Counted from the first letter of the stretch, positions 8,124-19,053 are shown. The stretch is DNA of 64,000 bases from Haemophilus parainfluenzae (GCF_003253005.1 NZ_QEPZ01000002.1:62001-126000); one strand, 5' to 3'. The notes: generated by a model from the sequence alone, not told the origin. Numbers and translations are program-made.

Positions 8124-10769
8124 TTATTCTTCAGAAGTTACATCTTCAGTGCCTTCGTCTTCATCATCCACATCACAAACACGTTCAAGACTGACTACGT
8201 GTTCATCTTCTGCGGTGCGAATTAAACGAACCCCTTGGGTGTTACGGCCAACGATACTTACTTCACTTACACGAGTACGCACTAAGGTACCTGCATCGGT
8301 AATAAGCATAATTTGGTCGGTTTCTTCTACTTGTGTCGCGGCAACGACTTTACCGTTACGTTCGCTCACTTTAATCGAAATCACCCCTTTGGTGTTACGA
8401 GATTTAGTTGGGTACTCGCTTAATTGCGTGCGTTTACCATAACCGTTTTGCGTCGCGGTAAGAATTGCACCATCATTTTTCGGTACAACTAAGGATACAA
8501 CTTTATCGATGTTGAGATCGAGAGTTTCTTCTGCATTATCGTCCGAAACCTCTTCAATTTCGACCGCACTTTCATCGTCAGCGATATCATTAGTGAGGGC
8601 AAGTTTAATACCGCGTACACCTGTTGCTAAACGACCCATTGCACGTACTGCACTTTCAGCGAAACGCACTACGCGGCCTTGAGAAGAGAACAACATGATT
8701 TCGTTAGAACCGTCGGTGATATCCACACCGATTAATTCATCTTCATCACGTAAGTTCAAGGCGATGATACCGCTTGAACGTGGACGGCTGAATTCTGTTA
8801 GCGCAATTTTCTTCACAATACCGCCAGCCGTTGCCATGATAACGAATTTATCTTCTTCATAAGCAGAGATTGGTAAGATTGCGGTGATACGCTCGTTTTC
8901 TTGTAACGGTAGAATATTGACAATTGGACGACCACGCGCACCACGACTCGCTTGTGGTAATTGATAGACTTTCAACCAATATAAGCGGCCACGGCTCGAA
9001 AAGCAGAGAATCGTATCGTGAGTATTCGCCACTAAGAGTTTTTCAATGAAGTCTTCATCTTTCATCTTCGTTGCAGATTTACCTTTACCACCACGACGTT
9101 GTGCTTCGTAGTCGGTAAGCGGTTGATATTTCACATAACCTTCGTGAGAAAGGGTTACTACCACATCTTCTTGAGCGATTAAATCTTCTAAATCAATATC
9201 ACCGGAAGCTGCAGTAATTTCAGTACGACGTTCATCGGCGAATTGTGCACGTACTTGTTCAAGCTCTTCACGAATCACTTCCATCAAGCGCTCAGGGCTG
9301 TTGATGATGTGAAGAAGTTCTGCAATTTTAACCAATAACTCTTTGTATTCATTGATTACTTCTTCGGTAGCAAGACCGGTTAAACGGTGCAAGCGAAGTT
9401 CTAAGATTGCATCAACTTGTTCTGGAGAAAGGTAGTAATCAGAACCTTGAATACCAAATTCAGCCGCTAATTCAGCCGGACGTGCCGCCGCATCAAGCAA
9501 GCCTAAAATTTCGTTATTCAGTTTCCAAGGGCGAGAGATTAATTTTTCTGCCGCTTCTTTACGCTCTTTCGATTGACGGATGATGTCGATGATTTCATCG
9601 ATATTTGATGTCGCAACCGCTAAACCTTCTAAAATATGGGTACGTTCACGGGCTTTGCGCAATTCAAATAAAGAACGGCGAATCACCACTTCGCGACGGT
9701 GCATCACAAAGGCTTCAATGATTTGTTTTAAGTTGAATAAACGTGGTTGACCGTGATCCAAGGCCACCATGTTGATCCCGAAGGTCACCTGCATTTGGGT
9801 AAGAGCATAAAGGTGATTTAATACCACTTCGCCTATGGCATCACGTTTGATGTCGATTTCAATGCGGATCCCTTCTTTGTTCGAAAGGTCGATAATATTG
9901 CTGATGCCTTCGATTTTTTTATCTTTGATAAGCTCCGCAATTTTTTCCACTAATTTGGCTTTGTTCACCTGATAAGGCAATTCGGTCACAATAATTTGCT
10001 CTTTGCCTTTATCTGTGGTTTCTACGCTAGCACGAGCGCGAACATACACTTTGCCGCGACCAGTGCGATAAGCTTCTTCAATCCCTTTACGGCCATTAAT
10101 TAATGCCGCTGTTGGGAAGTCTGGGCCTGGGATATATTGCATTAATTCATCAATGGTGATGTTTTCGTTATCAATATAAGCCAAGCAGCCATCTAAAACT
10201 TCATTTAAGTTGTGTGGTGGAATGTTGGTTGCCATCCCTACCGCGATACCGGAAGAACCATTCGCTAAAAGTGCAGGAATACGGGTTGGTAATACATCCG
10301 GAATCATTAATTCGCCATCATAGTTTGGCGAGAAATTCACGGTTTCTTTATCCAAGTCAGTTAATAATGCTTGGGTGATTTTTTGCATACGGACTTCGGT
10401 ATAACGCATTGCCGCTGGTGCGTCACCGTCGATTGAACCGAAGTTACCTTGCCCATCTACCAACATGTAGCGCAATGAGAACGGCTGTGCCATACGCACA
10501 ATGGTGTCATATACCGCAGAATCACCGTGCGGGTGATATTTACCGATTACATCACCTACCACACGGGCAGATTTTACGTATTTTTTGCCGGCAGTGATGC
10601 CAGATTGATCCATAGAGAAAAGCACACGTCGATGCACCGGTTTTAAGCCGTCACGTACGTCGGGCAAAGCACGCCCAACAATCACCGACATGGCGTAGTC
10701 AAGGTAAGAAGATTTGAGTTCTTCTTCAATATTGACTGGGGTAATAGAGGAATGGATTGAATCCGTCAT
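8124..10769 (-). CDS. gyrA: DNA gyrase subunit A
   Basis: 881 residues, the usual length for Haemophilus GyrA. The start MTDSIHSS at 10769 follows AAGGAA by a good distance; an upstream in-frame ATG at 10790 lacks one. The breakage-reunion domain carries the catalytic Tyr in AMRYTEVRM, and the quinolone-determining region reads [13 protein letters not shown] with wild-type Ser84 and Asp88. The C-terminal beta-pinwheel begins with the GyrA box QRRGGKG, and the tail is acidic ([16 protein letters not shown]). GyrA with GyrB introduces negative supercoils. It is monocistronic; upstream DNA holds one uptake signal (10837-10845). Confidence 0.98.
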   Translation of the reverse strand: MTDSIHSSITPVNIEEELKSSYLDYAMSVIVGRALPDVRDGLKPVHRRVLFSMDQSGITAGKKYVKSARVVGDVIGKYHPHGDSAVYDTIVRMAQPFSLRYMLVDGQGNFGSIDGDAPAAMRYTEVRMQKITQALLTDLDKETVNFSPNYDGELMIPDVLPTRIPALLANGSSGIAVGMATNIPPHNLNEVLDGCLAYIDNENITIDELMQYIPGPDFPTAALINGRKGIEEAYRTGRGKVYVRARASVETTDKGKEQIIVTELPYQVNKAKLVEKIAELIKDKKIEGISNIIDLSNKEGIRIEIDIKRDAIGEVVLNHLYALTQMQVTFGINMVALDHGQPRLFNLKQIIEAFVMHRREVVIRRSLFELRKARERTHILEGLAVATSNIDEIIDIIRQSKERKEAAEKLISRPWKLNNEILGLLDAAARPAELAAEFGIQGSDYYLSPEQVDAILELRLHRLTGLATEEVINEYKELLVKIAELLHIINSPERLMEVIREELEQVRAQFADERRTEITAASGDIDLEDLIAQEDVVVTLSHEGYVKYQPLTDYEAQRRGGKGKSATKMKDEDFIEKLLVANTHDTILCFSSRGRLYWLKVYQLPQASRGARGRPIVNILPLQENERITAILPISAYEEDKFVIMATAGGIVKKIALTEFSRPRSSGIIALNLRDEDELIGVDITDGSNEIMLFSSQGRVVRFAESAVRAMGRLATGVRGIKLALTNDIADDESAVEIEEVSDDNAEETLDLNIDKVVSLVVPKNDGAILTATQNGYGKRTQLSEYPTKSRNTKGVISIKVSERNGKVVAATQVEETDQIMLITDAGTLVRTRVSEVSIVGRNTQGVRLIRTAEDEHVVSLERVCDVDDEDEGTEDVTSEE

Positions 10770-10922
10770 TTTTATTCCTTTTTTGATCAAAAAATTGCGA
10801 CGGATTATAGCATAAATTTAAGCGTTTTTGTGTGAAAAGTGCGGTTGATTTTAAAGCAGTTTTTTAATGCGGAAATAAATAAGGCAGACATTAAGTCCGC
10901 CTTATGATTGAGAGTAAATCGT

Positions 10923-12686
10923 CTATTTCCAATTTTCTCGTTTGGCTTTTTGTAGTTTAGCATAGGCACCAAGTAAAGCTTGGTGTTCTTTGAAGTTTTC
11001 AAGCGTTTCATCGCTGGCTGGTAAGTTATAGAACGGGTTACCTTTTTCTGCCACCGAAGCCCAAGCTTGTTGAACGGCTTCTTTACCATACATTCTTTCA
11101 AATACAGTGCGATATTGTTGTGGATCGCGAGTATTGTCTAAATGCAATTCAATAATACTGATTAAGGCACGATAGTAATTTGCACGCTCAGGCGTAAACA
11201 CAGAGCTATTCATATTCATCGTCCAGTTTGCCCAATCTAAGGCTAATTCTAATTCACCTAATGCTAAGTAAAGCATGGATTTAAGCTCGCCAACACGTAA
11301 TGTAGTCCAACCGCTTGCTTTTGGTGCCACGATACCGATAAATTCGCGAACGCGTGTAGCATCGTCAATATCTTGCTCATCTAATTCTGCTAATAATTCT
11401 TCATAAGTTTCAGCATCATGATGATGGTGTGGTAGATCCAATAAGATCTCACGCCAGTCCATACCCATATTATTATTGGCATAAATGAGGTCATCAGCAG
11501 GATAGATATCAGACATGCCTGGAACAATAATACGGCAAGCGTAAACGTCTAAATGGTTGTAATCCATGATATAGACTTCTTTTTCATCTGCATTAAAGAT
11601 TGCCATCAAGTTTTCATATTCTTCTTGCGTTGAACCTGAGAAATCCCAATCTACAAACTCATAATCTGGCGTATTTTTGAATAAATCCCAAGAAATTAAA
11701 CCGCTAGAATCAATAAAGTGTGTTTCAAGGTTGGCGTGTTCAGCTACATCATCATTATTGAATGATGGAGGCGAGAATACATCGAGATCTTTTAAGCTGC
11801 GACCTTGTAAAAGCTCCGTTACGGTACGCTCTAATGCCACTTGGAAGTTTGGATGTGCACCAAAAGAGGCAAAGCACGTGCCGTTGTTGGGGTTAAGCAA
11901 CACAACACAAATGACAGGATATTTGCCACCAAGTGATGCATCAAAGGCATAAATAGGGAAGCCTTCTTCCTCTAATTTTTCAATAGAGGCTTGAATCGAT
12001 GGATAGCGATCCATGACGGGTTTTGGAATTTCAGGAAGACTGATTGCTTCTGCAATAATGCGATTTTTTACGTAACGTTCAAAAACTTCTGAAAGCCCTT
12101 GCACTCGAGCTTCATTTTTTGTGTTACCAGCGGACATCCCATTAGAGACATACAAATTCGCAATGATACTTTGTGGAATATAGACGATTTCTTGATCGGA
12201 TTGACGCACATAAGGCATCGCGACAATACCGCGATCGTAATTACCAGATTGCAGATCCACAAGCAATTCTGGGGTTAGTTCTTGATTTGGATCGAAATAA
12301 TCCCATAAGTAATCATCTAAAATCCCTAGTGGTAAAAGGGCTTCATCTTCAATAGGAAACCATTTTTCAGTGGGATAATGGACGAAATCGCTATTGGCAA
12401 TTTCTTGCCCTAAATAGAAATCGGCAAAGAAATAGTTGGTGGAAAGACGTTCGAAATATTCACCTAATGCAGACGCTAATGCAGCTTTTTTGCTCGCGCC
12501 TTTACCGTTAGAGAAACATTGTGGGCAATCTTTATCACGAATATGTACAGACCATACATTTGGCACAGGATTAAGCCAAGAGGCTTCTTCGATATTGAAA
12601 CCAAGTGCGGTCAATTTTTGTTGAAATTTTGAAATACTGTCTTCAAGTGCGGCATCTTTGCCGGGAATAAATGTTTGTCCGTTCAT
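10923..12686 (-). CDS. ycaO: YcaO-domain protein, RimO-associated
   Basis: 587 residues, collinear with E. coli YcaO (586 aa): it begins MNGQTFIPGKDAALEDSI and contains NPVPNVWSVHIRDKDCP and KKAALASALGEYFERLSTNY. The YcaO domain occupies about residues 60-370; the C-terminal third is helical and TPR-like. YcaO proteins use ATP to activate amide backbones; in E. coli YcaO is linked to RimO-dependent methylthiolation of ribosomal protein S12, with no precursor peptide nearby, as here. The start at 12686 has AGGA upstream and matches the family; in-frame upstream codons to 12743 are ignored. One uptake signal lies at 12603-12611. Confidence 0.93.
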   Translation of the reverse strand: MNGQTFIPGKDAALEDSISKFQQKLTALGFNIEEASWLNPVPNVWSVHIRDKDCPQCFSNGKGASKKAALASALGEYFERLSTNYFFADFYLGQEIANSDFVHYPTEKWFPIEDEALLPLGILDDYLWDYFDPNQELTPELLVDLQSGNYDRGIVAMPYVRQSDQEIVYIPQSIIANLYVSNGMSAGNTKNEARVQGLSEVFERYVKNRIIAEAISLPEIPKPVMDRYPSIQASIEKLEEEGFPIYAFDASLGGKYPVICVVLLNPNNGTCFASFGAHPNFQVALERTVTELLQGRSLKDLDVFSPPSFNNDDVAEHANLETHFIDSSGLISWDLFKNTPDYEFVDWDFSGSTQEEYENLMAIFNADEKEVYIMDYNHLDVYACRIIVPGMSDIYPADDLIYANNNMGMDWREILLDLPHHHHDAETYEELLAELDEQDIDDATRVREFIGIVAPKASGWTTLRVGELKSMLYLALGELELALDWANWTMNMNSSVFTPERANYYRALISIIELHLDNTRDPQQYRTVFERMYGKEAVQQAWASVAEKGNPFYNLPASDETLENFKEHQALLGAYAKLQKAKRENWK

Positions 12687-12865
12687 AATTGTTCCTGTTC
12701 TAAAAAGTTCCTGCATCATAGGGGAGTTTAGTGGGCTAATCAAGCATAAAATTTATACGCTTTAGCTCTTGTTTTCCTTGATTTTTAAGGGTAAATTAGT
12801 TTGGCGCAGAAAGGCATTTTCTGTGTAGGTAAAATTATAAACAAATCTATTAATTGGGAGACATC

Positions 12866-13204
12866 ATGGCTCAAGGATTTTATGAATTAAAAGTGGCTAA
12901 AGACGGACAATTTATGTTCAACTTAAAAGCAGCAAACGGACAAGTTATTTTAACTAGCGAACTTTATAAAACAAAAGCATCAGCTGAAAACGGCATTGCA
13001 TCAGTGCAAAAAAATGGTGTGGATGCGAAAAACTTTGAATATCGCGTAGCGAAAAATGACAAACCTTACTTCATTTTAAAAGCGGCTAACCATCAAGAAA
13101 TTGGCCGTAGCCAATATTATTCTTCTCAAGCTGCAGCAGAAAAAGGCATTGAGTCTGTAATGAATAATGCATCTTCTGCAGTAATCAAAGAAGTGACAGA
13201 ATAA
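12866..13204 (+). CDS. yegP: YegP family protein (two DUF1508 repeats)
   Basis: A 112-residue cytosolic protein made of two repeats of about 50 residues. Each has the pattern F/Y-x-L-K-A-A-N-(G/H)-Q followed by SExYxxxAxAExGIxSV; compare MFNLKAANGQVILTSELY with YFILKAANHQEIGRSQYY. This is the tandem layout of E. coli YegP. Function is not established. The ATG has GGGAG seven bases upstream, so the TTG at 12854 is rejected. It diverges from ycaO over 179 bp. Its stop codon directly abuts that of the converging yafS, so its terminator lies inside yafS. Confidence 0.9.
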   Translation: MAQGFYELKVAKDGQFMFNLKAANGQVILTSELYKTKASAENGIASVQKNGVDAKNFEYRVAKNDKPYFILKAANHQEIGRSQYYSSQAAAEKGIESVMNNASSAVIKEVTE

Positions 13205-13921
13205 TTATTCTGTTCTGATTTCTTTAAATGCACTTGCCGGCTCTAAAAACGCCGGCATTTTTGATCGCGCTTTCTCCGGATTCAGTGTTAAGGGATAGGT
13301 TCGTTTTTGGGCAATGATCACAGTGAGCGGAGAGCAGAGCGTGTTCTTTTCTTGTTTTATGGATAGTCTTTCTTCAGCAATCACATCAAAATTTAATAAC
13401 GATAGCCAGTCAATGACTCGCCAAGTGGCATATTGTCGGAATTTAAACTCACCTAATTTAGATTTGAAAAGTAATGGACTCATCGGATTAAATAACGTGA
13501 TGAACATCCAGCCGTCATCTTTTAAAACGCGATGTGCCTCACGTAATATTTGATGAGGATCTTGCGAAAAATTTAAGGTGTTTGCCAATAAGCAGGCATC
13601 GATTTCTTTTTCAATAAAAGGCAAGGTTAATGGCGATGCTTGGAGCAAGCTATCACTTTCATTTAAAAGTGCGGTAGGAAAATGCGCTGTTTTTTCAGCT
13701 AACACAATTTGATGACGTAAAGGCAAGTTAAAGGCAATTTCGCCACTTAAGGCACCGACTTTCAGAATTTGATAGCCTAAAATTTTTGGTGTCCATTGGG
13801 TAAAATAATGTGTTAATACGTTACAATAGGTTTCACCTTGTGGTAACGCTTGCCAACTTTCAGGTGAACGAAGTGGTTTGTACCATTTGGCTTTCCAATT
13901 CAATGTTAATCCTATTTTCAT
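13205..13921 (-). CDS. yafS: SAM-dependent methyltransferase YafS
   Basis: 238 residues, resembling E. coli YafS, including the same divergent pairing with gloB. The class I methyltransferase fold is partly visible: ILKVGALSGEIAFNLP is a modified motif I, FIEKEIDACLLANTLNFSQDPHQILREAHRVLKDDGWMF covers motifs II-III in pieces, and NPMSPLLFKSKLG and IDWLSLLNFDVI follow. Such proteins fall in Pfam Methyltransf_11; the substrate is unknown. Start 13921 has only a weak RBS; the gloB start is 10 bp away on the other strand. The tail QKRTYPLTLNPEKARSK is also YafS-like. Confidence 0.83.
   Translation of the reverse strand: MKIGLTLNWKAKWYKPLRSPESWQALPQGETYCNVLTHYFTQWTPKILGYQILKVGALSGEIAFNLPLRHQIVLAEKTAHFPTALLNESDSLLQASPLTLPFIEKEIDACLLANTLNFSQDPHQILREAHRVLKDDGWMFITLFNPMSPLLFKSKLGEFKFRQYATWRVIDWLSLLNFDVIAEERLSIKQEKNTLCSPLTVIIAQKRTYPLTLNPEKARSKMPAFLEPASAFKEIRTE
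13235..13262 (+). terminator. yegP terminator embedded in yafS
   Basis: TGCCGGC (13235-13241) and GCCGGCA (13251-13257) make a GC-rich 7-bp stem followed on the plus strand by TTTTT. The T-run exists only on the plus strand, so it should stop yegP transcripts without stopping yafS transcripts, although it lies in yafS codons. Confidence 0.75.
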
Positions 13922-13931
13922 CAGGTAATTT

Positions 13932-14633
13932 ATGCTAGTTCCTATTCCTGCACTCAATGATAACTATATTTGGCTTTATAGACGAGAAAATTTCCCCGTA
14001 ATTGTGATCGATATCCCAGAAATAAAGCCTTTAGTTCAGTATTTAGAGTCCCATAAGTTAGACGTAGAAGCCGTGTTATTAACCCATAATCACGATGATC
14101 ATGTGCAAGGTGTCGCGGAGTTTAAGCAGTATTATCCTAATGTGCCTGTTTTCGGTCCAACAGAATGTGCAAATAAAGGGGCAACCAATATCGTGGATAG
14201 TGGTGTGATTAATACGGCACATTATCATATTGAAGTTTTGCCAAGCGGTGGTCATACGACAGGGCATGTCAGCTATTTGGTGGATGGGCATCTATTTTGC
14301 GGCGATGCACTATTTTCTGCAGGCTGTGGTCGCGTATTTACAGGAAATTTTGCTCAAATGTTTGAAACTATGCAACGTTTTAACCAATTACCAGATGAAA
14401 CCGTGGTTTGCCCGGCTCATGAATATACGCTGGGTAATTTAGCTTTTGCGGAAACCATATTGGCGGATAAAAGTGTGGTTGAAAATCAACGTGTTTTAGT
14501 GGAGCGTTATCGAACAGAGGGTAAACCGAGTTTGCCAACAACAATTGGATTAGAGAAACAAATTAACCCGTTTTTACAAGCAAAAAATTTAGACGAATTT
14601 ACACAATGGCGTTTAGCTAAAGATAAGTTTTAA
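13932..14633 (+). CDS. gloB: Hydroxyacylglutathione hydrolase (glyoxalase II)
   Basis: 233 residues; hydrolyses S-D-lactoylglutathione to D-lactate and glutathione, completing methylglyoxal detoxification. The metallo-beta-lactamase motif is [12 protein letters not shown] (THxHxDH), with further metal ligands in [23 protein letters not shown] and CPAHEYT. The C-terminal substrate-binding part (NPFLQ) is present although shorter than in the ~250-residue E. coli enzyme. It is divergent from yafS with 10 bp between start codons, so its promoter must lie within the yafS 5' coding region. Confidence 0.95.
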   Translation: MLVPIPALNDNYIWLYRRENFPVIVIDIPEIKPLVQYLESHKLDVEAVLLTHNHDDHVQGVAEFKQYYPNVPVFGPTECANKGATNIVDSGVINTAHYHIEVLPSGGHTTGHVSYLVDGHLFCGDALFSAGCGRVFTGNFAQMFETMQRFNQLPDETVVCPAHEYTLGNLAFAETILADKSVVENQRVLVERYRTEGKPSLPTTIGLEKQINPFLQAKNLDEFTQWRLAKDKF

Positions 14634-14768
14634 CTCGTTTTAGTTATTTGCTTGAGTTTTTTCTCTTGAAATTTGCTCAATTCTCAACAATTCATTAAAA
14701 TAGCGAAAATTTTACTTTCTACTTAAGCTGCATATTCATAAAAGTGCGGTTGTTTTTATTAGGTTTTT

Positions 14769-16091
14769 ATGACCCTTCTTGTTCTTGGCATTAATCATAA
14801 AACAGCTTCTGTTGCTGTTCGTGAGAAAGTCGCTTTTTCTGAAGAAAAGCGGCAGCTTGCCTTACAACAAATTCACCAACAAGATTTGGCAGAAAGTGCA
14901 GTTATTCTTTCTACCTGTAACCGTACCGAGATTTATCTTCATCATCGTCAAATTTCGCCCCAAGAGTGTAAGCAATGGCAAACGAACTGTATAAATTGGT
15001 TTGCTAATATTCATCAGCTTTCTGTAGATGAATTAAATAAAAGTATTTACACACATCAAAATCAACAAGCTGCAAATCATTTAATGCGCGTGGCCTGTGG
15101 TTTGGATTCATTAATTTTGGGTGAGCCGCAAATTTTAGGACAGGTGAAACAAGCGTTCCAAATCAGTGAAGATTATTATCAAGCGGCGAATATTCCACTT
15201 TCAAGCACGCTTTCTCGTTTGTTCCAAAAAACCTTTGCTACAGCAAAACGTGTACGCACTGAAACTAATATTGGTGAAAGCGCTGTATCGGTGGCTTATG
15301 CAGCTTGTAGCTTGGCGCGCCAGATTTTTGAATCTTTACGTGAATTACAAATTTTGCTTGTTGGGGCAGGGGAAACTATTGAATTGGTGAGCCGTCATTT
15401 ATTACGCCACGGTGTAAAAAAATTGATGATTGCTAACCGCACTTTATCTCGCGCTGAACAGTTGGTAGAGACTTTAGCCTCTAATACGCCGATTGAAGTG
15501 TATTCTCTCGATGAGTTGCAAACACCGTTAAATCAAGCGGATATTGTCATCAGCTCAACAGGCAGTCCGAATGTTTTAATCACCAAAGCAATGGCTGAAA
15601 TTGCGGAAAAAGCACGCCAATTTAAACCGACTTTGATGGTGGATATTGCGGTGCCGCGCGATATTGATGAAAACGTCTCGGAATTAGAAAGTGTGTATCA
15701 TTACACCGTAGATGATTTGCAAGATATTATTCAACGCAATCTTTTTCAACGTGAGCAAGCATCAGAGCAAGCGCAAGACATCATTACACAAGAATGCACG
15801 GATTTCTTTGAGTGGTTGAAGGTTCATCAATTCTCCAATTTGATTCGTCATTATCGTGATGAAGCGGAGAATACTCGCCAAGAACTACTCGAAAAAGCCT
15901 TACACCAAATTCAACAAGGTGAGAATGCTGAAAAAATTCTGCAAGAATTGAGTTATAAATTAACGAATAAACTCATTCATGCGCCAACCCAAACCATGCA
16001 AGCCATGATGAAGTCCGGTAATGCGGAAGGCTTGCACGCCTTTTCCAATGCTTTGCATTTAACCCATCCTTTAAATGAAAAAAACGATTAG
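14769..16091 (+). CDS. hemA: Glutamyl-tRNA reductase
   Basis: 440 residues; NADPH-dependent reduction of glutamyl-tRNA to glutamate-1-semialdehyde, first step of tetrapyrrole synthesis (also needed for siroheme in the sulfite reductase encoded later in this window). N-terminal [18 protein letters not shown], catalytic Cys50 in [26 protein letters not shown], the NADPH site [10 protein letters not shown], and the C-terminal dimer helix are visible. An exact uptake signal lies 19 bp upstream (14742-14750) and another in the gene (15436-15444). The end overlaps the next gene by 17 bp. Confidence 0.97.
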   Translation: MTLLVLGINHKTASVAVREKVAFSEEKRQLALQQIHQQDLAESAVILSTCNRTEIYLHHRQISPQECKQWQTNCINWFANIHQLSVDELNKSIYTHQNQQAANHLMRVACGLDSLILGEPQILGQVKQAFQISEDYYQAANIPLSSTLSRLFQKTFATAKRVRTETNIGESAVSVAYAACSLARQIFESLRELQILLVGAGETIELVSRHLLRHGVKKLMIANRTLSRAEQLVETLASNTPIEVYSLDELQTPLNQADIVISSTGSPNVLITKAMAEIAEKARQFKPTLMVDIAVPRDIDENVSELESVYHYTVDDLQDIIQRNLFQREQASEQAQDIITQECTDFFEWLKVHQFSNLIRHYRDEAENTRQELLEKALHQIQQGENAEKILQELSYKLTNKLIHAPTQTMQAMMKSGNAEGLHAFSNALHLTHPLNEKND

Positions 16092-16818
16092 ATTTTTGAC
16101 CGCACTTTTAGGTGGCTTATCGCTACTGATGAGTGTATCAGCCTTAGCTGAATATCAAACCTTTAATGATGGCAATATTACTTACGGGATTTTCCAAGCT
16201 AAACCTGAAGAAGTGCAGCTACATTGGAAAGATGCTGAAGGTAACGATTATCAAAGTTTAACGCGCCTCAAAAATGCCTTAGAAGATAGCTATAATGTGA
16301 AAATGGTCATGAATGCGGGCATTTATAGCATGAATAATGTGCCTGCAGGGTTATGGATTGAGCAAGGAAAAGAGCTCAATGCGTTAAATACAAAAGCAGG
16401 CAAAGGTAATTTCCATGTGCAGCCTAATGGGGTATTCGCTATTGCTGGAAATAAACCCTACATTTTAACAACCGCTGCGTATCAGAAAAGCAAACTCAAG
16501 CCAGACTTTGCGTTGCAATCAGGCCCGATGTTAATTATTCATGGAAAAATGAATCCGCAATTTCGAGCAAGCCTAGAAAGCTATCATAAGCGTAATGCAG
16601 TGTGTTTGACGAAGCAAAATGAATTACTTTTCTTGATGACGATAAAAGGCGAGCCTAACCTTTATACATTGAGCCAAGGTTTGCTGAAAATAGGTTGTCA
16701 TGATGCCTTATATCTTGATGGAACCATTTCTAATTGGTACATTCCGGGGCAATTTAATACCTTGCATTGGAAGCGTTTTGTTGGAATGATCTCCGTTCTT
16801 GATGTGAACAAAAAATAG
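16075..16818 (+). CDS. Exported phosphodiester glycosidase-domain protein (DUF2233/NAGPA-like)
   Basis: 247 residues with a signal peptide ([20 protein letters not shown], cleavage likely after ALA). The mature part fits the NAGPA/DUF2233 fold: [57 protein letters not shown] with the conserved Asp-Gly. Members cleave N-acetylglucosamine phosphodiester-type bonds; E. coli YigE is a likely relative. The physiological substrate is unknown. It overlaps hemA, so is probably coexpressed. An uptake signal (16099-16107) encodes part of the signal peptide. Confidence 0.8.
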   Translation: MKKTIRFLTALLGGLSLLMSVSALAEYQTFNDGNITYGIFQAKPEEVQLHWKDAEGNDYQSLTRLKNALEDSYNVKMVMNAGIYSMNNVPAGLWIEQGKELNALNTKAGKGNFHVQPNGVFAIAGNKPYILTTAAYQKSKLKPDFALQSGPMLIIHGKMNPQFRASLESYHKRNAVCLTKQNELLFLMTIKGEPNLYTLSQGLLKIGCHDALYLDGTISNWYIPGQFNTLHWKRFVGMISVLDVNKK

Positions 16819-16877
16819 CAAAAGCGTTTTATTTATAATCAACTAAATCAAAAAATCCGTTTTTTGCAAAAAAATGA

Positions 16878-16915
16878 TTGACGAGAATAGGTCAAATCAG
16901 GATAATACGCCCCGC
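16878..16915 (+). promoter_or_regulatory. tRNA operon promoter with GC-rich discriminator
   Basis: TTGACG (16878-16883), a 17-bp spacer and GATAAT (16901-16906) are followed by ACGCCCCGC, the GC-rich discriminator typical of stringently controlled stable-RNA promoters. The first tRNA begins 36 bp after the -10. Confidence 0.85.
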
Positions 16916-16941
16916 AAAGCCGATAAGGTAAAGCAAATGAT

Positions 16942-17018
16942 GGCTACATAGCTCAGTTGGTTAGAGCACAACACTCATAATGTTGGGGTCGCAAGTTCGA
17001 ATCTCGCTGTAGCCACCA
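16942..17018 (+). tRNA. tRNA-Met (CAT), elongator
   Basis: 77 nt including encoded CCA; acceptor stem GGCTACA/TGTAGCC, anticodon CAT in ACTCATAA. The paired first base and resemblance to E. coli metT mark it as elongator, not initiator. Confidence 0.97.
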
Positions 17019-17023
17019 AGTTT

Positions 17024-17108
17024 GCGGGACTGGCGAAATTGGTAGACGCACCAGATTTAGGTTCTGGCGCCGAGAGGTGTGTGGGTTCAAGTCCCTCGTC
17101 CCGCACCA
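17024..17108 (+). tRNA. tRNA-Leu (TAG)
   Basis: 85 nt with CCA; acceptor GCGGGAC/GTCCCGC, anticodon loop TTTAGGT (TAG), long variable arm CGCCGAGAGGTGTG. It follows tRNA-Met by 5 bp, as leuW follows metT in E. coli. Confidence 0.97.
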
Positions 17109-17135
17109 TTTATCAGCTTGCAGTCAAATAGTAGT

Positions 17136-17210
17136 TGGGGTATCGCCAAGCGGTAAGGCACCGGGTTTTGATCTCGGCATCCCTAGGTTCGAATCCTAGT
17201 ACCCCAGCCA
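17136..17210 (+). tRNA. tRNA-Gln (TTG), copy 1
   Basis: 75 nt with CCA; acceptor TGGGGTA/TACCCCA, anticodon loop TTTTGAT. Identical to copy 2 downstream. Confidence 0.97.
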
Positions 17211-17257
17211 TACTATCTAAATAAAATCTTCTTTATTTCCAATCAAAGCATTTCAGT

Positions 17258-17332
17258 TGGGGTATCGCCAAGCGGTAAGGCACCGGGTTTTGATCTCGGC
17301 ATCCCTAGGTTCGAATCCTAGTACCCCAGCCA
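17258..17332 (+). tRNA. tRNA-Gln (TTG), copy 2
   Basis: 75 nt, identical by eye to copy 1, 47 bp downstream. A poor uptake-signal dyad (17361-17390) ending in TTTAGTTATTT may be the operon terminator; a further signal is at 17420-17428. Confidence 0.97.
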
Positions 17333-17469
17333 TCTTATTTTCTCTATTTCTTTTGTATAAAAAAATGCGATTAAATTTAACCGCACTTTAGTTATTTCAT
17401 TTTTTATTTATCACGAAAAAAGTGCGGTACCAAATTCACTATAAATTTTGACTGCACTTCGTATCATAA

Positions 17470-19053
17470 TTAATGTTCCCTTGTTTTAAAGAAGGTTACA
17501 TCAGGATAACGTTCTTGTGAAAGGTTTAGGTTTACCATAGTTGGTGCAATGTAAGCAAGATTATCCCCACCATCTAATGCCAGATTTTGCTCATTTTTGC
17601 GTTTGAACTCTTCAAATTTTTTGTTATCTGCACATTCCACCCAACGAGCTGTTGCAACGTTGACCGTTTCGTAAATAGCTTCTACGTTATATTCTGATTT
17701 CAAACGAGAAACGACCACATCAAACTGTAACACACCGACTGCGCCAACAATCAAATCATTATTGCTTAATGGACGGAATACTTGCACAGCACCTTCTTCA
17801 GAAAGTTGTACTAAGCCTTTTAACAATTGTTTTTGTTTAAGAGGATCTTTTAAACGAATGCGACGGAATAATTCAGGGGCAAAGTTTGGAATACCAGTAA
17901 ATTTAAGCTCTTCGCCTTGTGTAAAGGTATCGCCAATTTGAATCGTACCGTGATTATGAAGACCGATAATATCGCCAGCATAGGCCTCATCAGCATGGGT
18001 ACGATCCCCCGCCATAAAGGTGAGCGCATCGGAAATAACCACATCCTTACCAATACGCACGTGTTTAAGTTTCATCCCTTTTTCGTATTTACCCGAAACT
18101 ACGCGGAGAAAAGCCACGCGGTCGCGGTGTTTGGGATCCATATTGGCTTGGATTTTAAACACAAAACCAGTGAATTTTTCTTCTTCTGCTGAAACCTTAC
18201 GAGTATCAGCTTGACGAGCTTGTGGGGCCGGCGCCCATTCAGTTAAACCATCTAAGAAATGATCGACACCGAAGTTACCTAATGCTGTACCGAAAAAGAC
18301 AGGTGTTAATTCACCAGCTAGGAATAAATCGAGGTCAAATTCATTACTTGCACCTTTTACAAGCTCTAATTCATCACGCAGTTGTTGGGCTAAGTCATCA
18401 CCTACTGCAGCGTCTAATTCTGGACTATTTAAGCCTTTCACTATACGCACTTCTTGAATAGTTGAGCCTTGGCCGCTTTGGTAAAGATAGGTTTCATCTT
18501 TATATAAATGATAAACCCCTTTAAACAACTTACCGCAACCAATTGGCCAAGTGATCGGCGCACAATGGATTTTTAATACGTTTTCCACTTCATCTAATAA
18601 TTCCATTGGATCACGAATATCACGGTCAAGTTTATTCATGAATGTGATAATTGGTGTATCGCGCAAACGGGTCACTTCCATTAGTTTAATGGTACGTTCC
18701 TCAACCCCTTTTGCAGAATCGATAACCATTAAGCAACTATCCACAGCTGTCAAAGTGCGGTAGGTATCTTCGGAGAAATCCTCATGCCCCGGCGTATCTA
18801 ATAAATTTACTAAGCACTCATTGTAAGGGAATTGCATCACGGAAGTCGTAATGGAAATACCACGTTGTTTTTCGATTTCCATCCAGTCAGATTTTGCATG
18901 TTGTGTAGAGCCTTTACCTTTAACAGAGCCCGCTTTTTGAATGGCATTGCCGTATAACAATACTTTTTCGGTGATGGTGGTTTTACCCGCGTCAGGGTGG
19001 GAAATAATCGCAAACGTGCGACGTTTATTCACTTCTTCTAATGGATAACTCAT
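17470..19053 (-). CDS. prfC: Peptide chain release factor 3
   Basis: 527 residues, the usual RF3 length. A translational GTPase that ejects RF1/RF2 from the ribosome after peptide release. G1 is [10 protein letters not shown]2/switch I includes [15 protein letters not shown]3 [11 protein letters not shown], and G4 NKLDRD; domains 2 and 3 follow ([32 protein letters not shown]). It is monocistronic and lies on the minus strand, converging on the tRNA operon and diverging from purC across 222 bp. One uptake signal is at 18753-18761. Confidence 0.97.
   Translation of the reverse strand: MSYPLEEVNKRRTFAIISHPDAGKTTITEKVLLYGNAIQKAGSVKGKGSTQHAKSDWMEIEKQRGISITTSVMQFPYNECLVNLLDTPGHEDFSEDTYRTLTAVDSCLMVIDSAKGVEERTIKLMEVTRLRDTPIITFMNKLDRDIRDPMELLDEVENVLKIHCAPITWPIGCGKLFKGVYHLYKDETYLYQSGQGSTIQEVRIVKGLNSPELDAAVGDDLAQQLRDELELVKGASNEFDLDLFLAGELTPVFFGTALGNFGVDHFLDGLTEWAPAPQARQADTRKVSAEEEKFTGFVFKIQANMDPKHRDRVAFLRVVSGKYEKGMKLKHVRIGKDVVISDALTFMAGDRTHADEAYAGDIIGLHNHGTIQIGDTFTQGEELKFTGIPNFAPELFRRIRLKDPLKQKQLLKGLVQLSEEGAVQVFRPLSNNDLIVGAVGVLQFDVVVSRLKSEYNVEAIYETVNVATARWVECADNKKFEEFKRKNEQNLALDGGDNLAYIAPTMVNLNLSQERYPDVTFFKTREH

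Noticed and set aside
8149-8442. 97-codon frame antisense to gyrA
   Set aside because: Ser/Thr/Arg-rich translation typical of a shadow; gyrA is unambiguous here.
10805-11101. 98-codon minus-strand frame between gyrA and ycaO
   Set aside because: Mostly overlaps the ycaO C-terminus in another frame; the remainder is an AT-rich spacer with an uptake signal.
16942-17018. Initiator tRNA-fMet
   Set aside because: Position 1-72 is paired and the body matches elongator tRNA-Met; initiators begin CGCGGGG with an unpaired end.
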